A stretch of DNA of 64,000 nucleotides, taken from the NCBI RefSeq assembly GCF_030867145.1, contig NC_134428.1, positions 21,245,537 to 21,309,536 of the forward strand. The letters are read 5' to 3'. The notes under the pieces are model-generated. The model worked only from the letters and a program-made list of their open reading frames with translations. It did not search any database and was not told the origin of the DNA. A program made the position numbers and the translations under genes. Positions 23,791-36,885 of this stretch are shown piece after piece. This DNA is from Opisthocomus hoazin (Eukaryota; Chordata; Aves; Opisthocomiformes; Opisthocomidae). The stretch's first letter is position 1, and each line of letters opens with the position of its first letter.

Positions 23791-26700
23791 GCTAACATAT
23801 TTTTGATGCGATCAGTTCTTCTCTAAGGGTTTTTCTCGTGCCGGTCTAAGTGACAGCACGGCTCCAAACCCCCATCAAGTCCTATGTAGGCACTTGTGTT
23901 TTTCTTGCCATATTTCATTTGGTCTGAAGTCAGCCAGGAAGAGCTCCATGCTAAACACTGACCACGTTCACACAGAAGCTTGGGCCATCTGAACAAACAG
24001 ATGCAAGTTAAAGCAGGGCAGCTCTCCCGTACACAGACTGCTTAGCATTGCAGTCTGAAGCACAGGTGATCCTTCTCCCTCTTCTCTCCCCCCACACCAA
24101 ATGTTCATCTCTGTTCTGGTTGCTGCCCCATCAGCTGGAGGCTGCGCTGAGCGCAGGAGCACAACGGAGGTTGATGGACTCACACTATGAGTAGGGGGGG
24201 GAAGATGGAGGAGGAACAGCACAGAGTCAGTACGGCAGAAAGATCCCTGGCAGCTCGTCTGCCATAAAGAACAGTGTTACTGTGACGACTGTCTCTTGGC
24301 GGACACTCGAGGGGATCTCCAGACCTGCTTCAGTTCAAGGAAAGCCAGGCTTGGAGCCGCGAGCTGTAACTGCCCACATCCTCCGTAGATTGGCACAGGA
24401 GAGAAAAACCTTGGAAAACACTCACATGTTCATTGATTATTAACTTAAAAGGGGGAACTACACATGCATTCCTCTCTTTCTGCCTTGAGAAGTTAACATT
24501 CTGTCCCTTTCCCTCTTCTCCACTCCATAAGCCACCCACCGAACAGGAACTGGTGCTGCGCTGGCAACAGCAGCTGCAGAGCCTGCCTTGCCGGTGCCGG
24601 GGCACGCCGTCCCTCTCCGGCTATTTATAGCCAAAGCTGAAGAGGATGATGGGTTTTCAAGCACGCTGGGGGAAGGCTGACCTCTCCATCCCCAGTTCAC
24701 CCAGACCTCAGCACTGATACCGCTCTCTGCGGCTCACAGCTACGCGGCCGCGCTTCGGATTTCTCCCGTCTAAAAATATCAGCAGGTAGGACTGGGTCCA
24801 GTTCAGCTGGGAGGAGAGAGAGGATGTTTCCTTCCGAGGAGCCAATGGCTTTGGCTTTCCTGAGCCCTTGCCCTCTGCACTTTAAGGGCCCCACACCATG
24901 CCGTAACGCTCCAACGCATTTTTGGAGTGGAAAGGGAGAGAATCAGGGGAAGATATTTGAGAAAAGCTCGAGATTTACACGTGCAGGTGAGTAGAAAAGA
25001 TGATCTCGTAACAAATTTAGCTGGATTCCGGAAACACAAGCAACTTCCCATCCGCATGATTCACGCAGGGAGAAAGAGGGAGTTCTGGCTTCGGGACCGA
25101 TGACGGCAATTCCTGGAAATGTTTTTTCCAGGCTGCACGCCTGGACCCGGCGCAGGCGCGGGGCAGCGGAGCTGCTGCTGCCGCCCTCTCCTGGCAGCCT
25201 CAAAGGCGAGGGGGTTCTCATCCAAGACATTCTTCCCAGCAGCAGCAGCAATTTTCCGACCAAATCCTGCTTGAATTACAAATCCATGTACTGCCCCACA
25301 CTTGCTCAGTTGTTGCCTTAACAGATTTACTATTTTAAGCAAGAGATTACTTGGTGTTCAGCCTTGTTTGCTCTTACTCGCTTCTGTACTGAATCACGAG
25401 GCTGAACTTTCGAAACTCTGCAGAAAGAGGCCATAAACCCAGGACGACAGAATTGCCTGAGGGAACGAGGCGGCTTCCTCTCATAACAACGTCCAAAAAA
25501 ACTGAGAAAAGAGGTGGCACAAACTGAGCTGCTGGCAGAAGCCACAGCTGGGAAACTCCCTGCGTGCCACTTGGCTTTGGGACTCATGTTGTTGTGAAGG
25601 CAGGAATTTCTGCTGAAGAGTTGTTGCTTACCAGTAACAGGTAGTTTTGACACCGTCGCCGACAGGAGCACCACTTACCAGCTCAGCTCGTCCAGAAGTG
25701 CTCCAGGTGAGAAATAACTGAGCACAGCAACTCGGAGCTTCACCTACTCGCGTGGGCAGCTCAGCAGGGTCCACAAGCAGGGTGCAGCTCTGCAGTGAAA
25801 GGCAGAAAGCAGCTGAACGCCCTTTAAAGTCCTCAGGCAGCTGGAGAAGAGAAGGTCCATGCAATATTACACTGCAGGTTTTTGTTCAAGCAAAGACATT
25901 CCCGTGGAGGTGGCTACTCCACATCAGCAAAGGTTTCCAGCACAGCACAACATTTTCATCTCAGAGTCTGTAAGGAGTACTTTGCTTTTACACTACACAG
26001 CCTACACCAGTGTGAGTAAGGACTGGAGGCAACTTGGGTCACAGAGAAATAAAATGATTGGCCAAGGTTACACAGAAAACCAAGGTTATAACCAGGAGTA
26101 AAGCACAAAGGTGCAATTCCTACTCTTCTCTATCTGTATCAGAGTTGTAGAGGGGCAGAAAACAGCTGACAAAGTAAAACAAAAAGAAGGTAAGTCCCTG
26201 AATAAGATTTCCTGCATTTTAAGCAGCAAGTTTCCAGGAAGATACTTCCACTTGGAAGGGTGTGGGAACAGCAACCTAACCTGCAGCTAATAAGCTGCTG
26301 AGTAAGCTGTGGAACAGAAATACAGATGAGATACTTAGGAGTCATTTTAGAAGGTCAAGCTGTGGATCAACCATCAGCAAGAAGTAGCAGGGTACTCTAT
26401 ATATAAACACACCCCCAGAAGTTACTTGCAACTCAGCAGCCAAGATTGGAGTTGGTTACAAATGGTCCAGGAACAGTTTCACAGTGGGCAGGAGAACCTG
26501 GGTGTTCATTGTGCAGCACTTCAGCCGCAGCTTGGCGAGCCTTCTGCGGGAAGACAGGCAGCGAAAGGAGCTGGGCACCCAGATGGGGAAGGAGGCAAGT
26601 CCCCAAGGGCACCCAAACCAGCAGCCGGGCATGGAACTCCCTCGGGCACAGCTGCAGAGCTCTGGCTGGCAGCCTCCCCCCGCAGCCCCAGAGAACCTTC

Positions 26701-29549
26701 GTTTCTTGGGCTTGTGACCTGTGGGTGCCTTGCCTTGACAGGTAGCTGATCTAGAAATGAACTCTGCATGTGACCTGCCTTCAGGAGATCCCCCAGCAGA
26801 ACCAGTAAACTCCTTCCTGAAGCTGCTGTTGTCTTTCACGTAACAATCCCTAAAAGGCAACGGTATAACACAGATCCACATTACACTCATCTGGCTCAGA
26901 AGTTCTCCCAAACCACACCATCCTTTGGCTACCCAGAGCATCCTTCACCCTCATAAAGTAACTCACTCAAGCATACTCGTTTTGAAGCAACTTCTGAAGT
27001 CTATAATAGTGAACAGCGCAGAAAACAGTCTTTTAATAGCTTTACGAGCTCATAAAGACAAATATCTTTTTCCCAAGAATAAACAGGCAGAACATTCCAC
27101 TCCTACTCTTAAAACAAGAAGTTGCTGTAATTGAAGGGGGTGGGGGTACAACACAACTGTCCAGGGAAAATAAAACCAACAACAACAAAAAACCCCCAGA
27201 CTCTTTGCTAGTTAGGGGTCAAATTGCCTACAACAGCTTGCAAAGGTGGGGGAGGAGAAATCAGCGTCTTCCACAGCCATTTCATTAGCAGTATCCAGCA
27301 ATTCCTGATTCAGCAGTGGATGTGACCACCTTCCTCCCCTAAAAATGGTACTTTTAACTGCAGTCTGTTTCTGCTGTGCAGAATTGAGGCTCTAAAGGAA
27401 AGCTAGATTTTGTAAAAATCCATGAACACCCTTCCCAATAACTCTTCCTTCCTTAGCACCATGCAGCTTCCCAAGATGCCAGTCACTCTTGCCAGAGCGG
27501 CAAGATATTCAGTAATTTTTGTTAGTAACTGAATAAACATCTTCCCAGGTCTGTACAGGATAACGAGATACCAGACTGGAGCTAGAAACCACAAGGCTTT
27601 AATTTCTCTCCTCAAAGAGCTGTAACCAATACTTAAATATTACTATAACCACCCCAAACCTTACACCTTGTACATGCCAGCAATAGCCCTGCCTACTTTG
27701 CATTTTAGAGAAGCCTCTCCCTGGGGAAATAGCTGTGTTTTACCTTTTGTCTTCGGAGCGTTGGATTGCTGAAATTGCAGAAGAGATACTCTAGTAACAG
27801 GTAGCCATGCTGGTCCGAGGCAGAGAGTTCCAAGTCAATACACAGAGGTTCGGCTCTCCCTGGGGCACCAGCGTTCACTGGCACTGAACAGACAAACCTG
27901 CATGCAGGATCGACTGCTTCAGCTTCTGTTCTTACGGGGCAACGTCTGTGCAGCTGAATGATGAAAGGGACATCATCGCTGTATGACGTGAGATAGTTTG
28001 AGATGCAGAAATATTGGCAAGCATGAAAAAATGGCGTCACTACGATACCCTGATTAAAGCCTCCCAACCGTGTGTTCCAGATAAAAACTTAAATCCCACT
28101 GAAATGGGTGCACCTACTCACAGCTGCTGACTAGGGCAGGACTGAGCTCGCGTGGGCACTCCAGTGACAACACATTTCTTATTTTGATGAAAGCTTTGGA
28201 GATTCAGCAATTTGGACTTCAGAGAAACTCTATCAACACAAATCAACCAAACCCCAACCAGCTTTAGAGCAGGCAAAGCAACAACTTAAAACAACCCCCT
28301 TCCCTGTCTGATGGTCAAGTGTCTCAACAGCCTGGCACGGCCCCCGTTACAACGCCAGTTATTCCAGCAGATATTGCCAGAAAGAGCTCTTTCCTTCTTC
28401 AGGGAGAAACCTGATAAACTTTTTCTATATACTATCTTGTAGGGCTGTAATTCACACCAATACTGTAGTCCAGAGAAGGGCTAATTTGCTTCCACAGAGC
28501 TGACCAAAGGGAACCCTTGGAGCTGCTGCTGTTGCTGAGAGCTTGTCAGATTAGAAAAGTACACGATCACACCTGGAAACCTCCTTAGTGCATATTGAAT
28601 TTGCAATTCATCTGCCCTTGTTTTCGGAGATGCTGAACACTGACAATACACATTGTTATCTGGATGTGCTCAGCACCGCCAGGGGGAAGAAAAAAAACCA
28701 AAAGCCAACCATTCCCAAAAGCTTGATGCAGCTGAGGACCTAACATTTCCACTGATTAGCAAAAAGCACAAACAACACTCCATGAAGCACCTCGAATTGT
28801 GTACCTGCCAATGTAATCAATTAGGCATTAACAGTTCATACAAGAAACAATTAAGACTTGCCACAAAAAAAATCTGCCAGATGTGACCTTTCAACGTACA
28901 AGTGAGGAAAGGTTAACAGCATTCCTAAGAACTGGAGCTCAAGTTCTGGCAGAATTAGTTGATGCCAGGATGGCAATGCTGCAAGACAGGGATACTGATG
29001 ACTGTCCAAAGAGCAACGGCTCTGCACGGCCGTACGAGATGCCACAGCACACGAGCGAGCCCAATAGAGGGGACTGGCACTGGAAAAGAAGCAAGTATGG
29101 TTCCCATGGCTATTATCAGATGCTACACAGCAGCAGAGGAATCTCTAACAGGTGTTGCCAACTCAACAGGCTTAATTATCTGCTCTTAAAATACACAAGC
29201 ACAAACTCTAGCTGTGTCTCCCCTTCCACTTCCCATCAGCTCTAATGCCTCAGTCAGCTACTGAAGCGCTACAGACGAATGAGAAGTTTTACACAGGTTA
29301 ATGTTTCACCAGCCTTCCGTTCTGGACACGCTCGGGAAGAATGATTCTGACCAGAACTGGAGAGGTGGGAGATAAGTAAAGATCACAGAACAAGACTACA
29401 TTGCATGACAGCTGTAGTTTCATGCAGTTGATGCTGTAATTTATTCAACAAGCAGCTCTCTTGTGGAAAATTTTTGAATAAAGCAAAAAAAAGGTCACTG
29501 TAGACTCTGTTGAAAGATCAAACTGATAAAGAACAGTATAACAAGTCAA
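23791..29549. other. intergenic between AMZ1 and GNA12
   Basis: No gene was recognised. A GC-richer patch at about 25080-25260 and a minus-strand open frame at about 27744-28067 (see findings) are the only stretches that stand out. Other open frames are short and featureless. Confidence 0.5.
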
Positions 29550-32500
29550 GTTTTAATAGATTTATAAAATTCATATATATACAAAACAGTAAAACTAAGT
29601 CACCAAAGCTATAAAATACACTTTTTACACATCACAATATAATTTTATCTAGTACACAGTTTTCATAAATTGAAACTATTACAGCAAGTAGCTGCTTCTA
29701 TCATGGATGCTGTTTTCGTGCTAGAAAGACACTTATGTGAGCAGTGTGGAACTGTGCTTTTACTTTATGCATTTTTCACCTTCTTCTAGTTTGTCACTGT
29801 TTTTAAAAGTACTTTCCTGTGAATTGTTAGAAAATTAAGGCTAAACTCAGGCCTTTCTTGCCCAATGCAGTGAACTGGTTTAAAAAAAAGAATGATATTG
29901 CATAGTATGTGTGTTACAATGCATAGGCACCAGAGAGCAAGTAAATTGCAGAATAAAAGTAACATTAATTGGCTTCCTAGCTACATGATTGTGTCACGAG
30001 ATAACTTTTGTGTTTTGTCAGTTTGCTTTTGTACATATTGATTCCATAAACAAGACAACTCATCACAAGAGCAATAAATACTAGCCATTTTGTTAAGTGG
30101 AGTCTCCAGAAATACTTTTTAATGTATATCATCAATTCAAGCTCATTACACATTCCAGATAACGAAACCTATTTGCTGGAAGAACACTCATTACCCTAAA
30201 GAGAGTTAATGGCTTCAACGCGAATGGGAATTTCAACGCATCTTTTCAAACCCAGGTCCACCAACCACACTTTCCAAGTCTCATGAGCTACCAAAAGATC
30301 ATTCCTCTTCCACATCCCCCTTCCTTCCCCCTGCTATCTCCTCTCAGCTTTTGTGCCCAACGACCTGCACACAAGCTCAGCACAAGAGATTGACGGGAAG
30401 CATTAGCAGAGAAGCAGCGCTATTCAAAATCTGCTACTTCCCTCGTAAGACACTCTCTCAGGTCTTACTTATGAAAAAATGTTGCTGTCCATCAGCTGTA
30501 GTTTTTATTGAAATAACAGAAAGAGTCTCTTACCTAGCCACTCCCCTGGAATACTTCTCATGCTCTGGTATCTTGAAGAAAGTTTAAGTAGCTGTTAGAA
30601 AGGAGTAAGATGTGCAGTCTGGACAGAGATCTGCATACTGTATTTTAGTAGAAATTGAATTTTAGTACCCAGTTATGAACAGATGAAGAGAGATTTACAA
30701 TGGAAGGGCGTGCAGCTGCAGCAGGGCCAGCCTTGCCAGCCTGCTGCCGTTAATTCACAGCCAATAGCTCTCTGGAGTCACTCAAAACTTTGGGGGTCAA
30801 TTCAGATGGCATTTCACTTCAATACAGTCAGTCTTCCAGCACCGTCAGCTTTTGGGATCTGTTTAGAAAATAGCTCCCCTCTCTTGCTCCCTTCCAACAT
30901 ACTTTGGCTTTTTTACCAGAATGCCCACCTTGGAAGTCAGTGCTGCTCTTTTTTCCTCTCCGACTGTGAATATTTTCACATCAGACAGAAGATAACAACC
31001 TTCGGACATACGCCAAGAGCTAGGCTGTGATACAGTTCGTCAAGCCAGGCACAGAACCACCAGCACTGACAATCTAGTACCTCCACACTCCCCACCCAAT
31101 AAGAAAACGAGCATATCGACACACAGACAAACTTCAACACCGCTTTCCAAATGCCATTAGAAAGACAAAAACGTCAAGAATCAAGCTGAACTGTCCAACC
31201 ACCACAATGAGCAAAGAGACAGCATCACCTGGTTAGCAGAGCAGCAGTTTCAGCTCCAAATATCCTGGCTTTACTCATTTCCATCTATGTAAAGAAAGAT
31301 TAGTGTTAAAACAAAGAAGTGCCCACTTCACAGCACAAAGCAGAGATCACCCCAGCTAATTACAAAACAGGTAAGATTAAAAAGCACTAGGTCTTGTATT
31401 CTCTTGCCAATTACTTCCTCACTAGGCTAGACAGTCCTCATCTAGCAGCAGTCTGTGGAGTCAAAATATGAATTCAGGCCAAGTCTGGCCCAGACCGTGC
31501 CAGTCTTCCTGACCCATCATGGATGCTCCCTAGAAATCTGTTAAAAACTCATTTACAAAAGTAGGCACAGATGTTCTATAGTTGCTACTGAAACACCCTA
31601 CACACCACTTTCTGTGTTAAAGAATTAATAAAGAGTGTACTGAGGTAAAGAGTTGGCAGTGCTACACTAAAACCCCTGACTATACCATGTGATTTTATAC
31701 GGGAAAAATGATAAGAGGCTACTTCTAAACTTACAGGCATCAATACAGTTCTCATCACGAGAGATCAGTGCTTGGCTTACACGACAAGCTGCACTGTATG
31801 GAGGTGTTATTGCATATAGTGTTTGTGTCTCAAGCTGGCATGCATCAAGTTGTCTATCAACCCAAAATGTACTCCTGAAAATCTGATGACACAAGCAAGG
31901 CAAAGTCAGGTGTCAAAACTCATTGCTTGAAAACCAGAGGGACCTTTTACAGAAATCTTGTAGTTCCATGCAGCAGAATTATATTCTTCCAGGAGAACTA
32001 GAGGTACATACGTAGAAAAGACTCCAAAACATGAATAGCCACAAAGACAGCCATCTAAAGGTAGCAAAGGGCTTGTTTGCCAAAATGATATTCTGTGGAA
32101 GGTAGTTGTCTGTCACTAAAGAAAGCTGCTAGTTTCTTCAGTGGTTCCATGTCTGTTCTTTTAATTTCTTTAATTCTACAGTTCTTTGCAGATTACAGTA
32201 ACCAGGACTGGTGAATACCCAGGGGGGATGGGGACAGCAGGATAGGGGGACAACACATGGACAGGCTGGAACACACTTTTCAAATGCACCATTTTTCATG
32301 CCAAAAACTACTTTAGCTATCCTAGTAGAATTACATTTTTCCCTGCAGTGCCACATACAGATGAGCCCTTCCTACTCCATTTCACTACAGTTTTTTTGCC
32401 GTTACTTTCTCTACTCTTCTTGGCTGAGGTTCAGGCTTTAGTTGGCTCAGAAAGCCTATAAACAGTCATCTTCAGCAGCTTTTTCATGCTTGTAACTGCC

Positions 32501-35500
32501 TAGTTTTAGGTTTTACATAGCAGTATTTAAAAAAAACACTGAATATATTATCAAGTTAATACGTCAAATAATCTATGCTGCCATGTTAAATAAAATAAGA
32601 TCAATTCTTTGTATAAAACTGGAAGCATCTTTCAGTTGTAGTGTAAAGTTGAGTGGCCAGTAATTTCCATTCCATAATCAATATTAATTCGGTTTCAACA
32701 TTAAGAATTATTTAATTCCTTCAAAGTGACAACTGCCTATTAAATATATCACTTACAGAAAACTGTTCTTCCTTTTTAATTCCAATTCACCATGTCACTG
32801 TGTAATGCCATCTAAGAACTGTTCGGAGAATGACAGCACTGCAATCCAAAGGAATGGTACTGATTGACATGCTGTATTAGCTTAAAGTCTGTTTTGAGGG
32901 CAACAAATTCAAAGTAGTGTTTGATAAATGACTGCCATTTAGGTAGTTTTTCTACTTAAGCTGCAAGATTACGTCAGTCTCTCCTGCAGGCACATACTTC
33001 AAGCACTTCCTCTCTTTGTCCTTCCGAGAGACAGCCCACAACCCCTTTGCAGACCCCACCGCTGGTCACTGACCTGCGGCTGTCAGAGGAGGGACAGCGA
33101 GAGGCTGGATTTTTCTTTTTTTTAGCGTAGTTTTTCAAGGTCTCCATCTGATTATCATCCTGCCTGTGACCCATTTCCTGACTCGCCAAATGAACAATAC
33201 CCCTATAAAATTAACAAAAAAAATATGTTCTCTCCAGCTGTGTTTACCTGCAAAATTCTCCAGGATGTCAAAATAAAGTTTTCTATTTGTTTCTTGTGAA
33301 AGGACTAAGCAACCGACCAAGCCCGTCCTGAGATGTTTGTACAACCTAACCTACCTAAGTTCTGCTTTAGTAACTAACTGTTTTACCATACTGTGATTCT
33401 CTGGCTTTATCATACTACAGAGCTTACCTTGAAAAAAACCCACACACAAACCCCTTCAGTTGTGGCAAGAAGTGGAGTGTATTTTGCAGAGAAAGCTCCC
33501 ACTTCAAAAAAAAGTCCTTTTTACTCACGGGCCAGATCCTCTGCGAACTTGAGAAGTGCTTGACTTTTGCAAGCAGCGTTTCCTGATCTTGGGTTCCTGG
33601 TGTGAACCATCACTATCAAAGTTTGACAGAACACAGAGCCTACAGAGTCCAACTACTGATTTTCATCCACAGTCTACAGCATCACGCTTAGGCCCATGTC
33701 ATCAATAAAAATCAGAAAGGCAATAATTGGTCTGAGGTGATCAAACCAGTTTCCTAAAACTCTGACTTAGTGTGCAAAACTGCCATATCATACAAAAAAA
33801 AAAAAACAACCACACCATGCTGAAGAGCTCAATATGAGATATCTCATGCTGCTTCTTTTCCAGGTGTAGATTAAATTACTTAATATATTAAGTTGCATTA
33901 TTAGCTCTGTTCAGAGTTTTAAATCCATAATGTGACTAAGGATAGGAAACCATGGATGAGCATGAAGAGAAAAACAGAACAGGAAATTCCATGCTATGCC
34001 TCCCAGGTAAAACTACAGTAGACTCAGACATAAAACTGAGGTAATTCTTGAGAAGAAAATACAGTTGAAAAGGAATGTTTAACTTATTTGAGATAACAAG
34101 CATAGTATCAACCCATCTAGAAAATTTAGTGAAAGAATAAAGCTCACAGCAAACTAGAAAATGAAGTCAAGTCAACCTAGAAGTCAGGTCAGCCCACAAC
34201 TGCCTCCTCTTTCCCAGTGTCTTGTGTGAAGTGGAAACCACTACCAAGAACTCCACAAATATCTGAAGGCTTTGAAAACAGTCTTAGTCTTCAGACAAAC
34301 AAACGGGCTAGGTTAGAGAAACCAACCTGATACGATGAGTAAACTTGTTCGCATCACTGTGTTGAAACATTTACCTTTTCAAATGTAATAATCTTTAGTG
34401 TTTCCCCCCATCTGAATATTAGAGTCACGTAACATTTTTCCCCTTCAAGGTTAAAAATGAATAAGTATTTAAGATAGAGTTGGTCCTGGCAAAAATAAGA
34501 CTTGTTACAAGGAAGCTAATTCCTGTTTAACTGTGCTCAAATTTCAGTTAGATTTCGCCATCTGCAGCTTTTCAGTTGTTCTTACCTCGATACCGTGCGC
34601 GTTACATAGCACCGAAATAGCCGCATCTTTTCCACTCTGAAGCCTGCACAAAGAAAGCCAAGAGACTGCCACATTAGGAAACTACATAAATACCAATATG
34701 AACATCTGCAAGCTTCAGAGGGGAAGCAAGATTCCAGATTTTATCCAAATTAACATGAAAGGATAACGGAACAGGACTTTTTTTTTGACCACATTTCCCG
34801 TGGGACTACCAGCCGAAGTAGAATGTTGCTTGTTTTGACATGCCATTACAGGCTCAAAGGGGATAAGAACTCCAGGGAATCTGCTGACTTTTAACGGGTA
34901 CAAACAGCCCTTCAGGTTTTATTCTTGGATAAAAACTATGACAAAAATTGCACAGTAAACTATGTTTCAAAGTTACCTAAAGGACAGCACTACAATGTTG
35001 ATATAAAAGGCAGATCTTCAGTTAGTCCATGTACCCCACTGTAGTAGAAAAAAATCCGATGTGTCTGTACACAAAAAAGGCACCCGGCAGTTAGTTACAC
35101 AGATTGAAAGCTAGGAAATTAACAGTTCTTATCAACATTATTCATAGCCTCTTGCAGTTTTACACTCCAACCGTTGCCCAAAATGGGCAACTCCCAACTT
35201 GACTGTACTCAGAATTACATGCACATTACTATAGGCTAAAGATCCCATCAAGACAGAGATTAAAGGCTAATTTTACAGCCAGGTCTCGCTGTCCAAGTAC
35301 ATCAGTGCAGATGTAGAACTGGGATCTCTAAGGTGTTCAGCCTTCCTATACGGTCAGCTGTTGGGAACTAATCAAGCAGCTGCTGTACTACCAAAACCTT
35401 TGCTTAAGGGTTTAATCAGCTTTCAAACTTTTGAATATAGATAAAGCCCTGTCACACGAGGTACTGAACCTTCATAAACACTGCCAACTGCAGGGGTGAG

Positions 35501-36315
35501 AACAGCGCTGAATTTCCATGAAGTGCATCTCACTTGAGCACCCACTGTGCAGATACACAGTCAGGTCCTCTGGCACAGGCTGCTTCACCAAGGAAATCAG
35601 TTTTCCCATGATGTTACCCTTCACACATAGTGCAAAATCAACCCTTCTCCGTATCACCAAGGCCTTAACTTCCCATCAAATTTACTCCAACACGGGTTGT
35701 CTTATACAGTTTTAGACTTTTGCCTCAGGAGACTCACGCAAAACCTTCAGACAAAAGCTGTGCTTCCGCCTTGATACGTGGACTCCAGACCCCTGGCAAA
35801 GTTGAACACGCACACAAGATCTGGTTATATTCCTCAGGGTTAAGAACGGAACTTCCATTAACATTCTCCAATACAGCTGCCAATCTCACTACATTTCGAT
35901 TAGTTTGATCGATTCAGCACCTCCAAACTACAAGAAAAGGCAGTTTGTACGACAAGTGTCTCTGAAAAATGAGCATATTCATTTAAAACAATGCGTCTTC
36001 CACACATGGTTTTTCAGAGATTTCTTTTTTGTAAGAAGGCAGAAGGTGGTTGTGTTATTATTCAGCATTCCAAACTAGGTACAGAACCTACAACGCCCAT
36101 ATTTCAGTAGTGTTTCTAATCCAAATGATTCAGTAGCTAACATCAACGTTTGACTCCTTCGGCCTATAGCTCCTCTGTTTGGACTGGCTAGTTACAGCAT
36201 TCCTGAGCCAAGTAATTAGCATGGGTCCCACACCACATGCAAGGGCCATAAAGAAAGGATAAAAACTTTGATCGAACCCTCCGGCAAATTTTAACAGAAC
36301 ATCGGCTGCTCTCCT
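29550..36315 (-). other. GNA12: GNA12 3' UTR and downstream region (extent uncertain)
   Basis: Downstream of the GNA12 stop on the minus strand. Candidate poly(A) signals on that strand are AATAAA at 34918-34923, AATAAA at about 30504-30509 and ATTAAA at about 29552-29557. The last ends an AT-rich block (29550-30130) that reads like the end of a long vertebrate 3' UTR. Which one is used cannot be decided from sequence. Exon-like pieces at 33.1-34.6 kb are treated in the findings. Confidence 0.4.
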
Positions 36316-36885
36316 TCACTGCAACATAATATCCTTCAGATTCTCTTGAAGGATTGTGTCCTTCACGGCATGAAATACAAAGCGGATGTTTTCAGTGTCT
36401 ATGGCAGTGGTGAAGTGATGGAAGAGCGGCTTACTACGGTTTCTCCTCTTTCTGTCAAAGCACTGCACCAGATAACGTTGAACGTCTTCTAGCCTGTGAG
36501 GGTCGCCTTTGAAGTCCGAGAAATACTTCTTAATGCTCACAGTCTTTACCTTCTCCACAAGAAGATCCATCTTGTTGAGGAACAGGATAATAGAAACATT
36601 AAAGAAAAGCTTGTTATTGACTATTGTCTCAAAGATATTCATGGACTCCACAAGTCTATTTGTGCGCCTGTCTTCCATGAGAACCTGATCGTACTCACTG
36701 GAGGAGACCATAAACAAAATTGAAGTTATTCCATCAAAGCACTGGAACCACTTTTGACGCTGAGATCTCTGTCCACCTACATCCACCATCTTGAAAGGTA
36801 TTTTTTTAATGATGAAATCATGCTCTACTATCCCCTTGGTGGCTTTTCTAGCCAACAAAATATCTTGTTTGCTGGGGAAATAATT
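36316..36885 (-). CDS. GNA12: GNA12 last exon, GTPase domain
   Basis: The acceptor TTCTTTTACAG precedes NYFPSKQD. It carries both switch regions, Q231, the NKxD and G5 motifs and the receptor-contacting C-terminus. The stop TGA is at 36316-36318. Sequence is almost unchanged from the mammalian protein, with conservative changes such as [10 protein letters not shown]. Confidence 0.98.
   Translation of the reverse strand, partial: NYFPSKQDILLARKATKGIVEHDFIIKKIPFKMVDVGGQRSQRQKWFQCFDGITSILFMVSSSEYDQVLMEDRRTNRLVESMNIFETIVNNKLFFNVSIILFLNKMDLLVEKVKTVSIKKYFSDFKGDPHRLEDVQRYLVQCFDRKRRNRSKPLFHHFTTAIDTENIRFVFHAVKDTILQENLKDIMLQ

Noticed and set aside
33383-33415. CR1 tail-like motif (ATACTGTGATTCTCTGG)
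   Set aside because: Only a short match to the CR1 ATTCTGTG tail, with no CR1 sequence on either side.
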